From positions 18,632,184-18,696,183 of the forward strand of contig NC_019867.2 in NCBI RefSeq assembly GCF_002234675.1: DNA of 64,000 nucleotides, given 5' to 3'. The DNA comes from Oryzias latipes. Its lineage: Eukaryota; Chordata; Actinopteri; Beloniformes; Adrianichthyidae. Of the stretch, positions 1 to 10,584 are shown piece after piece. The position numbers were made by a program, and so were the translations under genes. A model generated the notes under the pieces. The model saw nothing but the letters and a program-made list of their open reading frames with translations. It did not search any database and had not been told where the DNA came from. Position 1 is the first letter of the stretch. Each line of letters starts with the position of its first letter.

Positions 1-250
1 GAATTATTGCTAGTGATGAATAGATGAAACCTCGTGAGCGTTTTGGCACGTTACACAAACAGTATTGTTCCTGTGTCACTCAATACTGACTCCTGCTGGA
101 CTGAAAACAATTGTTCACCCACATCCTGATTAAATAAATCTTAGTGAAAAATATGTAACATATAAAATGTCAAATAATGTGAATGTGTGTTATAATGTGA
201 CAAAGCCACAGTGTGGATGTAATGTTGCTCAGTTACATATTCTCTGAGTG

Positions 251-994
251 GGGGGGTATTTCTTTCCACAGAATTTTTATAAAAAAAAAAGTTTTTCAAG
301 TGTTTTGGCATTCAGCCTATTACATTTTTTTGGAGGCAAGTTCTCGAGCTTTGAGAACACTCGTTCACATGGCACTGATGATGTGGGAGTGCATAAAAAC
401 TGTAGGGACAGCCTGAAGAGGTTTGGGAAATTGGTTTTATGATGGGTTCAATACTGCAAGGGATCCTGGGTCCTTGGCAAGTTGCTCTCAGCAAGGGATC
501 TCTGGACTTCAATAATAGAATCTGCTGTGGCGTTGTTCGTCTTCTTGCCAACATCCTTGTCCAGCTGCTGCCACATGTTATCAAAGAACCAACAGATTTG
601 ATTTGAGTAGTCAAGTACAAATCAGTACGTAACTTTCAAAGAAATACGTGCAAAAATAAACGGATATACTTGAACACAACATGCCTGAAGTGGATACCGA
701 TAACTGTTGTGAAGAGGGTCCAGGCTGTGACTCAGTAGATGTGCGCCCAATCACAGCAGGACGTTCCATTTTCAAATTGTTCACTGCTTCACCACACCTT
801 AAGGAACTCAAAAATCCAAGTATTTTACATCTGGGGTCTAGAAGTCTTGATAGGGTTATTACACTTGATGACTCCAGATTGGAAGCAGTGTCTGTGACTC
901 GTAGCCTAAGGTTGTGTATTGCTACCTGTGTGTGCACAGATGAGCCAATAACCCTGCTGCACTTGGAGGCAGCCTTCTGCCAGTTCTGAGGCAA
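251..994 (-). pseudogene. Dead hAT-superfamily (ZBED-like) transposase, C-terminal half
   Basis: Read on the minus strand, 994 to about 611 gives a segment containing LLDPRCKILGFLSSL and EAVNNLK, typical of the part of hAT transposases before the dimerisation domain. From about 605 to 270 another frame gives DNMWQQLDKDVGKK, then DPLQY, a stop where the family has Trp, then THHKTNFPNLFRLSLQFLC and SSVPCERVFSKLEN, ending in NRLNAKT-LEKL. This order is the hATC dimerisation domain. The copy is broken by at least one frameshift near 605-620 and by the TGA at the conserved Trp, and no N-terminal BED finger or DDE region is visible. Seen: the motifs and breaks. Known: hATC is the most conserved part of hAT transposases. 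Inferred: an old inactive insertion downstream of bag4. No terminal inverted repeats were found. Confidence 0.8.
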
Positions 995-1687
995 TTACAT
1001 AGTTGCAGCAAAATAAAATCAATTGGATTACAAACTCATAAAAATATTTTAATCATTTTACTATTTTCTTTTTTAATAATTATAGCAATTGTTTTGTCAG
1101 AATTCCATCATCATAGCTGACAGATTAACACATAACAGAGACATTTCCATGCAAAACTTGTTGTATTTTTTAGACATTTTTTGTTGTTGTTCTTCCAAGA
1201 CTTAAAAAACTATTTTCTGAAAGATGGCACTTTCTTTAACTAGACCAACATGGAAAAACAGACTTTGCTAAACCAGAAATATGAAATGCTGCTGAGATTT
1301 TAAAAAATAAACTTTTTCAATTTTTTAACCTGAAAAAACAAACAAACAAGTGAGGCCATCTAAATGAATTTAACAATGATTTCATCTTTTTCTATGCGAA
1401 AGTGTGAAAACAAATAAATGGAGACAAAGCAGAACTTTGACCGTAATCTTATCTGTATTAGGAGTAGATTTGAAAACAAAAGACATGGCATTCATGTGTA
1501 GGTCTGATTTTAAGTTCCCTTCAAATTTCATCTAACTCTTCCTTCGGTCTGTAATTTCTTCATATAATGTTTTTAAGGTAGAAAAAAGAACATTGTTATA
1601 GTTCTGCAGAGCAGGACTTTTGTCAAGGAAGATCTTAGAGAACATAAGAAAACTTGGTGGTCCACAAGCAAGTTAATTGAGCCCGCT
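995..1687. other. AT-rich downstream region and probable bag4 3' UTR
   Basis: There is no reading frame of interest. Read on the minus strand this follows the bag4 stop codon at 1688 and should hold its 3' UTR. No AATAAA is seen on the minus strand; ATTAAA variants at 1072-1077 and 1048-1053 (minus) are the best poly(A) signal candidates, giving a 3' UTR of about 600 nt. The rest is A/T-rich with short homopolymers. Confidence 0.4.
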
Positions 1688-4171
1688 TCAGAAGGCTTTC
1701 TTCTCTAGTTGGTCAAGTATGGCCTGAATTCTCTGCACGGCTTCTTTCCGTGCTTGTCGAACATTGTCCTGTCCCTGAGTCTCCACGGAGTCCAGCTCTA
1801 ACAGCTCTTTGGTCAGAAGTTCCTCAAGACAGCGGTAGCTCTTGTCTGTCTTTTTGCCTACAAACTCGTCAACATCTTCCTGAAGTAGCTGAACTCTGGT
1901 CATCACATGCTGAACCTTGGCAAGGCCTGGATTATCACTCAAGGGCAGCTGTCTGGTCTGACCTGCGGGCGGTGCAGGAGCTTGGGTTGGGGCTGATGGG
2001 GGGGGCTCAGCCTGTGAGGTGTTAGTATCACCTCTCCCTGTTTTGTTGTAGATTTGTGGAGGAGAAGTTATTTCAGCAGGCTTTCCATTAGGGGGTGGTG
2101 TTGGCCTGGGTTTAGGCCCCACCTGCAGAGGGCGTTGGTGATGCTGATCCTGAAACAACACAAGATAGACATATTTGCTTTTATCTCCTTACGGACTCTT
2201 GAATAATTGTTACACAATGCACGTCAGCTGCAGAGCCTTACTTTGGGCTGATAGGGTGGTGGGGCACCAGTCCCGGTTCCTGGCCACGCTGGAGGATGAG
2301 GTGGACGGACGGGATTCCCGTAATGATTTTGGGGAGGTTGCTGACCTCCCTGCCACTGTTGCTGTGAGTGGGCATACTGGCTGGGGTGTCCCCATGCTTC
2401 AGCCTGGGAATTAGGATGAAGAGCCTGGCCGGTTGGGTAAGGAGAATTCGAGTGAATTGCATGTCCACCTTCACTGTAGTGTGGGTATGATCCAGGAGGA
2501 TATCCAGGACCCTGAGAGCACAAACAAGACAAACATGTTTATTCTCAAAAATGTAACATTACAAGAAATGGATGTCTCATTTTGGTGCTTTCTAAACACA
2601 TTTGGGCTGCTCGATATAAGGAAAACTTGTGATATGCGATATTGATGATCAATATTGCGATGACGATATAACTTGCGGTGATACGTGAACACACCAAAAC
2701 AACCAAAAACATCATTTCCATTTCACTGCAACGGTTTAAATTTTTTTTTTTAAAGTAAACCCTCGTCTAGCATAAAAGGGCACCATCCGATTGGTCAACA
2801 ATGTGAAGGCGTCCATCCGATTGGTCAAATGCATAAAATGATTTGTTTGATTCCTTAAATACGTCAAGCTTCCATAAGATTGTTTTAGCAAACTCATATA
2901 AATAATAATAAGTAAAAAGACTGAAATATTAAACCAAGAACCTTTTGCTTCTATTTAAGTATTTTGTAAGTAATGTGAGTGTCTCATTAATGCGTAAATA
3001 AACTCACCCCTTGACAGTGTGGACCAGTGTAATGATGATGCTGAGCGTGAGGCGGCTCGCTGCTTTGATCTGCCGGACAGCCTTGGTGCGGATAGGAACT
3101 TGGACTTGCTCTCCTTGGATCAGCACAGTAGAAGGGGTTGGATGGGTGGAAGCTACTTGCCGGGTACGGACTCTGTGCATGGTTGTACGCTCCATGGCCG
3201 TTCGGATATCCTCCTGGCATTACCTAAAAATAAAAAATAAGTAAAAAAAGAAAAACAGGGACAAGCCTGAGAGGAAATTGACCACTCTGTGAAAACAGCA
3301 CTTTTGATACCACAACTATGAGTGTTTGTGCAAAAGAAAGATGAGGAAATTGATGAGAATCAAAACAGTGAGCAATATATTAAAATGTTGAAGGAAAGGA
3401 ATGGCTCGTATAGTGAGATGTACCTGTGGATTGTACTGCGGATGCAGATCTGACGCTGAAGGATAGGCATTTGCGTAGGGCCCTGTGGAGTGGGACTGCG
3501 GATACCAGTATTGTGGAGGGTAACTTGGATACTGAGGAGCATCCTGTAAAAGGCAAGTTGACACGAGACAGCGACTCACTTTATGTGATCCAACCCATTT
3601 TGTGTAGCTATCCTAAATCTCAAATAGAGATATGGAGAACTTGATGCTGAGAAACTTAAATGATAAACGCATTGATAAACATATACTCGTGTCTTTCTAG
3701 AAAACTAAATAAATGGATGTTAACTTGTGTTTAAATGAATGAAATAATTTGAGCTAAACCAATGATTAACTCATGAAACTCTATATGATCGCTACGATCT
3801 CCTAACGTGCAGAAGTGTTGTGTTAAATCGATATTTTCGAGTCAATGTAATTTAAAAACAAGGACTTAACTAATAAGCTAGCAGTAACTATTACATAATG
3901 CCCGCTAGCTATATTAGCTATGAAGCTAGCATGATGAACATTGCGAAGAACTTCTGCACGAACGAACAAACGGATTTTATTGTTGGGAGATTTTAAATTA
4001 ATCTTTGTTTCTTTAAAGCACAATATGATCTGTCACCCCCTCCCCCCAGTAAAGTTTTTTTTAATTAATCTGCTCGCTTACCATAGTGTTACTGCAGCTT
4101 CCGTGACTATTTCCCGAGTTAGTAGAGGGCCAGCCAGTTTTCCCGTTTGGCTGCATTTGGGGTTTCTGCAT
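1688..4171 (-). CDS. bag4: BAG family molecular chaperone regulator 4 (BAG4/SODD)
   Basis: Exons on the minus strand are 4171-4082, 3543-3424, 3223-3008, 2511-2242 and 2149-1688, all phase 0 with GT-AG introns, giving 385 aa. Residues 1-232 are low-complexity, rich in Pro, Tyr, Gly, Gln and His (YPSYPPQYWYPQ and similar), as in BAG4. The last 75 residues or so are a BAG domain (TRVQLLQEDVDEFVGKK, then LTKELLELDSVET and VRQARKEAVQRIQAILDQLE) and end in LEKKAF. BAG domains bind the ATPase domain of Hsp70/Hsc70 and speed nucleotide release; BAG4 is also known as a silencer of TNF-receptor death domains. The BAG domain is closer to BAG4 than to BAG3, and there is no WW domain. The human protein is longer (457 aa), the difference lying in the disordered part. 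The start at 4171 opens a 30-codon exon ending exactly at a donor. It is divergent from lsm1, as in human. The start is less certain than the rest. Confidence 0.9.
2600..2700. repeat. Fragment of a 'CGATAT'-rich fish DNA-transposon repeat in bag4 intron
   Basis: This intronic stretch (GGCTGCTCGATATAAGG, then GATATGCGATATTGATG, ATATTGCGATGACGATAT) resembles the terminal part of a dispersed fish repeat with alternating CGATAT and GCGATA words. Only one end is recognisable; the other end and a target duplication were not found. The rest of the intron (2512-3007) is plain AT-rich sequence with two near-identical words, CATCCGATTGGTCAA, at about 2784 and 2814. Confidence 0.4.
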
Positions 4172-4174
4172 CAG

Positions 4175-4192
4175 TTACACGTATTTTGCCAT
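4175..4192 (-). other. Five-codon upstream ORF in the bag4 leader
   Basis: On the minus strand an ATG at 4192 opens a frame of five codons (MAKYV) ending in TAA at 4175, three bases before the proposed bag4 ATG at 4171. The two are in different frames. If the leader is transcribed from further upstream, this short uORF would make ribosomes reinitiate or leak past to reach the bag4 start. Confidence 0.45.
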
Positions 4193-4780
4193 CTTCCAAA
4201 ATAAGCAAGACTATCACTAGTTTACGGTTCCGCTAGAAATCTGACAGCTGATCAAAGCAGCAGCTTCCCCGCAGAAGTCAGGATCGCCTGATTGCAACCA
4301 AGAAATGAATAAATGACGCGGAACTCTGGAGACATGGTACTGCGTCTTTAAGTCGAGTAGAACCATTACAAGTAAAGAGGAGTCACTCTCTAAAACTTTC
4401 TGATCGAAATTGCTGGATGAAACCTTACAATTGCAAAACGCAGAAACGGGGAACACAATTAGAATATTTTTAATTAAAGATATTTATTTTCAATATATTT
4501 TACTGCTAAGACCAACTATTGAATTACTCCTGTAGCAGTTGTATTTTTTAAACATGTGACGCAACTTTTCAAAATTTTCATTTACGATCTTTGATGTGGC
4601 ACATGCGTTGGAAGGGTTACCATCCATCATCAAATGGGGACATTTAATCCAAACATGTTTTATAGAAAATTCTTTTTGTATCATAAAATGTATGATACTT
4701 TTGTTTAAATCATTTTTACACAGTTATTTTTAGAAAATTCGAGCTATGCGCAATTACGGTGCGGAAGGGGTTAAATGTTT

Positions 4781-4808
4781 ACAGGAAGTGTATAAAAGCA
4801 CTTCCTGT
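4781..4808. promoter_or_regulatory. Inverted pair of ETS sites flanking a TATA box (lsm1 core promoter)
   Basis: The perfect 10-bp arms ACAGGAAGTG (4781-4790) and CACTTCCTGT (4799-4808) face each other across TATAAAAG (4791-4798). Each arm is a good ETS (GABP/ELK-type) site with the core GGAA. The TATA box is 94-101 bases before the lsm1 ATG, so transcription would start near 4820 and leave a leader of about 70 nt. Seen: the palindrome and TATA. Inferred: the regulatory use. Confidence 0.6.
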
Positions 4809-4891
4809 GCACCGTCAAATAGAAACGGGTAAAAACATTCATGGCTTGATGGTTCAGAAATCAACTAAACGCGTGAAAACTGCAACTAAAC

Positions 4892-6502
4892 ATGAATTAC
4901 GTACCAGGGACGGCCAGTCTCATTGACGATATTGACAGTAAGTTGGGCCTTATAGAAATTGCTTTTTTTAATCATAAACAAACGACACAATGTATTAGCG
5001 TGTGCCGTGTGGACGCAGATTTTTTTTAAATGTTTTTAATTTCGCAGAAAAGCACTTGGTCCTGCTGCGAGATGGCAGAACACTAATCGGTTACCTGAGA
5101 AGCATCGATCAGTTTGGTAATAAAAAATGAGAATCTTCTAAACTCTTCCATGCGGGTTTATTTTTTTATTTTTATATGATTACGCGGTGTTTCAATAGTC
5201 CTAAATTTGTTTGTTTCTTTCTTTTTTTTTTTTTTTTGTTCCACAGCCAATTTAGTCTTTCATCAGACGGTGGAGCGTATCCACGTGGGAAAGAAATTTG
5301 GAGATATTCCCAGAGGTATCTTCATCGTCAGGGGAGAAAATGTAGTCCTGCTTGGGGAAATAGTAAGTGTTTTAGAGCAATTTTTTAGTTTGTTCTAAAC
5401 TTGAATGTAATTTCTGGATCAAGTTTTATTTACGTGAACTTGTTCTCAGATGCTCCGTACAGCACCAAACATCAAACTCTGAATGTGGTCAAGCATCCAG
5501 GTCTCGCACTGCAGAAAATGATGTGACTCTTATTTAAAGATCAAGTTAAATTTATATGCAAGTAAATTGTTACTTTATATAGTTACTACAGTTATAAACT
5601 TTTTTTTTTGAAAAGTTGCTGCCTAAATGAATACTTGCTTAAAAAGGAAATTGCGCACACATTGACTGTAAAGGTACCTCCATGTTAAGGTTACTTAGCA
5701 AAAACAAAAAAGGCTTAATTTTACAACTTTTTCAAATTTGCTGTTTGGTCTAGCCAGATTTTTTATTTTTCTCTCCTGGTTTTCAATATGATATAAAAGA
5801 AAAGCGGGTGGGAAAAGTGGTGAGGATTGTCAATCTTTGCTCTTTCCATATAAATACAATGCATACTTCTTCTTACTTTTTTTTTTCTTAATTATAATTT
5901 AGATTACCAATGATTACACAAATGATTGCAGGATTGCTGCTAGTTTACCTCACAACCCCAACCTAACATGATGGTGGTAGAAATGAATACGGCAACAATA
6001 TTAGAGCTATCCAGCCATAGTTTGGAGCCAGATCTCAGCTCCGATGAGGGAAACAAAGAGGCACATGCATCGTTTTGTCTACAATGGATGCATCAGAATA
6101 GAGTGGTGCAGGGAGCTTGTGGCTTACCATTCGAACTTGTGTCACACAAGTTTTTCGTGGGTCCTTGAACCACGGAGTTTAAGCATCTTTTTGGGCAAAA
6201 CTATGAGCAGGCCATAGCATTGAGTACTAGCAACTTTTGTTAGTGTCATGGAATGATGCACAGAGCCTAAAAGAACTTGATGACATTTTCGGATCATAAG
6301 ATTTGACCTCACTCTCCTGTGTCCTGTGCAGGATTTGGATAAGCCCTGCGACACAGTCTTGCAGCAGGTTTCAATTGAGGAGATCCTGGAGGAGCAGCGG
6401 TTGCAGCAGCAGGCCAAACAGGAAACGGAGAAAGTCAAAATGCAAGCTCTGAAGGACAGAGGCCTTTCCATACCCAAAGCTGATAATTTGGACGAGTATT
6501 GA
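4892..6502 (+). CDS. lsm1: U6 snRNA-associated Sm-like protein LSm1
   Basis: Exons 4892-4937, 5048-5116, 5247-5362 and 6332-6502 join in phase to 133 aa, the same length as human LSM1 and nearly the same in sequence: MNYVPGTASLIDDID, then KKHLVLLRDGRTLIGYLRS (Sm1 motif), IPRGIFIVRGENVVLLGE (Sm2 motif) and a C-terminal charged helix ending in DNLDEY. LSm1 is the subunit that makes the cytoplasmic LSm1-7 ring distinct from nuclear LSm2-8; the ring binds 3' ends of deadenylated mRNAs with Pat1 and promotes decapping in P-bodies. The extended C-terminal helix (EEILEEQRLQQQAKQE) is typical of LSm1 alone. It is divergent from bag4. Intron 3 (5363-6331) carries a repeat copy. Nothing is broken. Confidence 0.97.
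5930..6165 (+). repeat. Dispersed repeat family R1, copy A (lsm1 intron 3)
   Basis: This shares CTCACAACCCCAACC, then AGAGCTATCCAGC, GAGCCAGAT and TGGATGCATCAGAAT in the same order with copies at 16850-17246 (same strand), 27979-28520 and 51130-51893 (both minus strand). It is truncated at its 3' side relative to those, since the GGCTTTTTCCAACAGCATTTT block is absent. The stretch around 6003-6030 still reads SSHSLEPDLSSDEG in one frame; the best-matching copies read PYSFEPD at this place. Confidence 0.7.
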
Positions 6503-7757
6503 ACCCTTTACAAGCCTTTTAGTTTGTATAAGACAAATGGATTTTATGTTTAACTGAAGGGTGTCTTTTGTTTTGTGGCTAGAATCATGTAAGGCACAAT
6601 ACTGCATTGTTTTGTTTTGCTTTTTTTTCTTTTCTTAATAGTTTCATTTAAATTGTATGGGGATGTAAGAACTGTTTAAGCAAATGGTTACAACTTGACG
6701 GCCTTTTTACAGCAGCACTTTGTCATCAATCATCATAATGACGTGAACTTTTTATTTGGAGATGGTGGGTCTGCTAGTGACTAACACTCCTGTTCTCCAT
6801 TAAAACAATTGAGTTTCACTTACTAAAGCCTGCTTGAAAAATCTTTTGTCTTTGAAGGTTTAATCTGCAAGTACACAGAAAGCGGTGCGTTTAGTCATTT
6901 AAGTATTTATTGGTGACTTGACTGGCTTCCTATTGGCTAATCAAAACGTTAATTCTGTTATAGGGATGATCTTTCAGATACTGATCAATTTCCCTCATTA
7001 GCTGCTAGAATAAAGTGACGTGTAAGAGAAGCTATGCGTTTTACAGTCATCTTTATATGTACCCCGTATACTTTTTTATTTTTTTTTATTTATTTTTTTC
7101 TTAACCTATAGCAGGGTTCTGCAACCTTCAGCACATAAAGAGCCATTTGGGTTGATGTCTCAATGACCACGCCCCAGTAGGAGTCAAAGTCTTTATTTTT
7201 TTATTTTTTTAAGACTAATTTGTCTTGGATACTAATATGATAAATATAGATGAACTGTTATTTGGCATAAATAAAAAAATATAAAGAGAAAATAGCTTTT
7301 TTTTTAAAATACCGGTAGTTTAAACTTTTGATGGAGGTTCATGTGACTTCCTCTCAATAAGTGTCCTGTTTCACATGGGATCCTCTCAATCCAGCAAATG
7401 TAGAAGTGTAATGTCAGCAGTGATTAAAAATAGATATTTTAGCATTTGAGGTGCATAACAGCCAACATTTGTAAATCAAATCAACAAAAAAAAATTAGAG
7501 CTAAGTGACCCTTGCCATATTTATTAGAACCATAAGGTGAACTTAAAAATCCTTCAATTTGTTAAATAGAAAACTCACCATCCATTACTCCTTTAGTAGG
7601 AATTCTGGCTGTGCTGACGGCTCTACAATTGAATTTCTGTGGTAAATGGCATTTTATTCAACTACAAAGCTGCACCACTTGGATTGTCAGCATTATGGGT
7701 ACTGTAGGCAGAAGATCTGAAAGAAGATCGCTTATTTTTTCCTTTACTGTTCAGTTA
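6503..7757 (+). other. lsm1 3' UTR and intergenic sequence
   Basis: ATTAAA at 6799-6804 is the most likely lsm1 poly(A) signal, giving a 3' UTR of about 320 nt. At 7112, CAGGGTTCTGCAACC followed by AAAGAGCCATTTGG resembles the left end of a hAT-type fish repeat, but no matching right end was found. The rest is AT-rich sequence without a convincing gene. Confidence 0.5.
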
Positions 7758-8013
7758 CCTGGGGCCTCATTTATAAAACTTTGCGTAGGATTTGCGTCAG
7801 AAGTGGCGTACGGATGAAACATAGGACGTGCGTACGCACAGAAATATTCGGAGTTATAAAACCGTGCGCACGCACATCCTACGCATCTTTCCCTTAAAAA
7901 ATCACAACCGATTCTAAATGCTGCGCAGCTTTTGCGGCTACATGACACGCCTATAGTTGCCCATAAATAGTCCGTGAAACGCCCACAAATTAATATTTAT
8001 GGCTTGCTAAATC

Positions 8014-8588
8014 ATGGCAAACACAGAGGGGAATTCAAAAAAACGTAACTTCACTCAATGTGAAGTAGAAGTTATCGTTGGCGAGGTGGAAAAGAGGAGA
8101 AAAGTGTTGTCACCGGAGCTGACCCCTCTTGATGAGAAACTGGCCGCTATTATTGGGGAATCCCTATTAAGTCCCCCTTATCGGCGTCCTCCTCCGCCTC
8201 AGTCACCTGACTGAGACGGAGGGGACGCCGACGCGCCAGGGTCAGGGTGACACAGGTAAGAGAAATAATTCAAATGAATGCAGTCAAGTCACATGTATGC
8301 AGGCTACACAATTACAGATTATTAATATAGAACAATTTTATTTTAGTTGCTGGGTGTTCCAGCGGGGCCAGTGGTTACGATGCTGCAGCTGAGCAGCCGT
8401 CTGGACCCAGCGTCTCCACGGCACGCGGCTCTCAACCCTCCAGCAGTGGACGCGTCCTCACCGATGCAGTCCTTGAAATGCAGAGGGAAGTCAGTAGTTC
8501 AATCAGAGAGGTGGCCAAGGAGTTGGGCGAAATCAAGATCGCCCTGACTGAAATAAACTGCACGATGAGGGAATTCTTAAATAAATAA
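8014..8588 (+). pseudogene. Harbinger Myb-like accessory protein gene, broken
   Basis: The ATG at 8014 begins MANTEGNSKKRNFTQCEVEV and continues IVGEVEKRRKVL, the first helix of a Myb/SANT-like domain, but the rest of the domain is missing and the frame passes into LTPLDEKLAAIIGESLL before stopping at 8214. A donor (CAG-GTAAGAG) lies at about 8252-8258. A second block from 8348 to 8588 reads GCSSGASGYDAAAEQPSGPS and ends in a helical segment, AVLEMQREVSSSIREVAK then LGEIKIALTEINCTMREFL, before TAA. The second part looks like the coiled-coil C-terminal tail of such proteins. In full-length Harbingers this protein binds the element ends and carries the transposase to them. The deletion in the Myb domain and a frameshift near 8180-8220 make this copy non-functional. 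Confidence 0.7.
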
Positions 8589-8613
8589 TATTTTCCACAC
8601 CTCTTTTTCTTTA

Positions 8614-8814
8614 CAAGCGATGCATCACTTCCAAACGCTGGCGCACAGCAGCAGCAAATGGCTCAAATGCGTGGGGATGGGGTTCAGGGTCGGGGCCAAC
8701 ACAGCAATCAGCGCCAGGGGGTAGAGGCACGTTTTTAAGCTGTGCCACATTGTGTAGCACAACACATGCCGGCACGATTTGGCACACACTGTCACTTTCA
8801 CGTGTTTCTTCCAT
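8614..8814 (-). pseudogene. Harbinger transposase (HARBI1-like) C-terminal remnant
   Basis: The minus-strand frame reads SDSVCQIVPACVVLHNVAQL, then VRQRLEVMHRL and a stop. The string ACVVLHN matches the conserved end of HARBI1-like DDE nucleases, which normally read ACCVLHNI. All of the catalytic part is gone. It is convergent with the Myb-like gene of the same element. Confidence 0.75.
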
Positions 8815-8994
8815 CTGCCGACGGTGTCGCCATTTCTCATTTCACCCGTTTTTGTGCGTACGCCTGGGTCAGAGCTTGCGTGGAGGAGCGCACATTTTCC
8901 CGTCAAGTTTGCTTTTTATAAATCTCAACTATTGCGTAGAGAGTGGCGTACGCCTTCTTTTGTGCGTACGCAACGTTTATAAATGAGGCCCCTG

Positions 8995-10060
8995 GTCTGA
9001 GACCGCCCACTCCTCTGCATAGATTTTGATTTGAATTATTAAACATTTAATTAAAAGCCTGTTTAGTAGCTTCCCAGAATTGAGCATGAGTAATATTTTC
9101 CATATATATTACACAGCAAAGTAAAAAATATAGAGTATTTGTGACACTTAAAACAGAAAATGACAATGGACTTTTTAAGGTCATAATGGAAACCAATTTG
9201 TTGTGAAGGCTGCAAATGAAGCTAAGCTAAGCTGGGGCAGGTTACTTTGAAACTATTCCTTTTTAAATGTGAAAACTCTTCAAAAATTAACTGTCGGTGA
9301 ATGTAGTATTGAAAAATCTAGTTCTTTAAAGTAAAACTATTTTTACTTGCATGAGAAGTATCTTGTTTAAACAGCAAGTGATATGTTATATTTTGTCTTT
9401 AAACGGAGTGGACATTATGCTGGAAAGGAACATCAATCTGGACCGATTCAACTTTCCCCCACATATGGTTATAGCTATATATAGTGCTGCTAGTATTGTA
9501 ATATCTGGCAAATTATTCTGAATACTATCCTGTAATAATACCCACATCTTGTTTCTTTTGAAATATGGTCATCTTCCAAATCTGAGTTATTCTTTATTTT
9601 TCTGCTTGTGCTCAATTACCTGCTCTCTCTGAGGGCATGCAAGGCAGTGACTGTCTTCCTCTGACCTCAAAAAGATTTCTCCTAGACTGTAAAACAATTG
9701 AAATAGGCTACAATTAGATGCGGGTGAACAGCTGTTGTAAAAGTAAATGTCTACTTTAATACAAAATGAAAAATTAAAGATGCTGCAGAAAGAATTCAGT
9801 GCCATCAGGGGAACAAATCATTCCCGAGCAGTTTTTTTCAGCTCTTATATTTAGTGTTGTGGTTGTAGCAGCATTCACACATATACAGTACATATGTGAG
9901 TTCAAGCTGTGTAATACTACAACTCAAAGTCCAAATTTATTCCACAGAAGAACGTCTTTCATTGAGAAGGTTTTCCAGAGTGAAAAAGATGATGACGGTG
10001 AGCAGCTGATATATTTGTCTTAAACTCGTGTTCTGTTTGCTTTTGACTGAAAACCTGTTT
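8995..10060. other. Intergenic, no gene seen
   Basis: AT-rich sequence between the Harbinger element and the next repeats. No exon of a recognisable protein and no complete repeat is visible. Short possible frames on both strands carry no known motif. Confidence 0.4.
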
Positions 10061-10165
10061 ATGGTTTACCCCGCCCTTGCCCTAAAGTCACTGGGTCAGG
10101 TTCCAGAAACACCCCAGTGACCTCACACAGGCCTGAGAGAAAAATTGAAGATGGGATGGGTATTA
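10055..10165 (+). repeat. Degenerate tail of a tRNA-derived SINE
   Basis: TTTACCCCGCCCTTGCCC, then AGTCACTGGGTCAGGTTCCAG and GATGGGATGGG follow the order of the 3' part of the fish SINE that is better preserved at 33994-34376. Only the tail is present. Confidence 0.4.
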
Positions 10166-10226
10166 CCCTGCCATGTTACACCCACTGGATCTATTAGTAT
10201 GGACATTCATTAGTACACTCCCCAAT

Positions 10227-10574
10227 AGGACTGGGTATCAGTTCAAAATCATAACGGTTTCCAAAAAATATCTTTTCTAAAAATGTGATACTAAGAAATG
10301 CATTTTAACAAGATGAAATTGTGTCTTAATTTAAAAACATTTTTCTTTTGTTCTTTTAAAACAAGAACCAAAGGAGCATAATGCGTGCAGTAAATATTAG
10401 TGAACATAGTCTTAAAAAAAGTCAAGTATAAGTTACTGGTAGGTATATAAAAGTCCCTGACTTGGACAAAATGCTTCTTTTGGGTATTTAATCTCTGATA
10501 ATGAATGGAATTTGCTTTGATACTCAATACCATGATATAGTTTGGTCAGTGTCGAGCTTGATACCTAGCTCTAG
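10227..10574. mobile_element. Short DNA-transposon relic with GGGTATC ends
   Basis: The left end AGGACTGGGTATCAGTTC and the right end GAGCTTGATACCTAGCTCTAG form imperfect inverted repeats of a type frequent in fish. The 350-bp interior is AT-rich and non-coding. A clear target duplication is not visible. Confidence 0.5.
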
Positions 10575-10584
10575 TTCCTAATCT

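Larger units (their letters stand above)
4172..4891. promoter_or_regulatory. Divergent bag4-lsm1 promoter region
   Basis: There are 720 bases between two start codons pointing away from each other, so both promoters must lie here. On the lsm1 side are ETS-type cores (GCGGAAGGG at 4761-4769 and the palindromic pair described separately) and a TATA box. On the bag4 side no TATA box is evident. The middle (4440-4740) is AT-rich and unremarkable. Confidence 0.6.
7762..8991. mobile_element. PIF/Harbinger-type DNA transposon, non-autonomous, complete ends
   Basis: The ends are perfect 16-bp inverted repeats, GGGCCTCATTTATAAA at 7762 and its complement ending at 8991, continuing as weaker inverted similarity rich in GCGTACGC words. 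The flanking 3-bp duplication CTG (7759-7761 and 8992-8994) fits the 3-bp target sites of PIF/Harbinger elements. Inside are a Myb-like accessory gene on the plus strand and a transposase C-terminal remnant on the minus strand, the usual two-gene convergent layout of Harbingers, here shortened to 1.2 kb by internal deletion. It cannot encode an active transposase. Confidence 0.9.

Noticed and set aside
4450-4740. Possible extra exon between bag4 and lsm1
   Set aside because: AT-rich with frequent stops; both neighbouring genes are complete without it.
8014-8814. Host Myb/SANT or NAIF1-HARBI1 genes
   Set aside because: Both fragments lie between perfect Harbinger TIRs with a target duplication and are broken, so they are transposon genes, not domesticated host genes.
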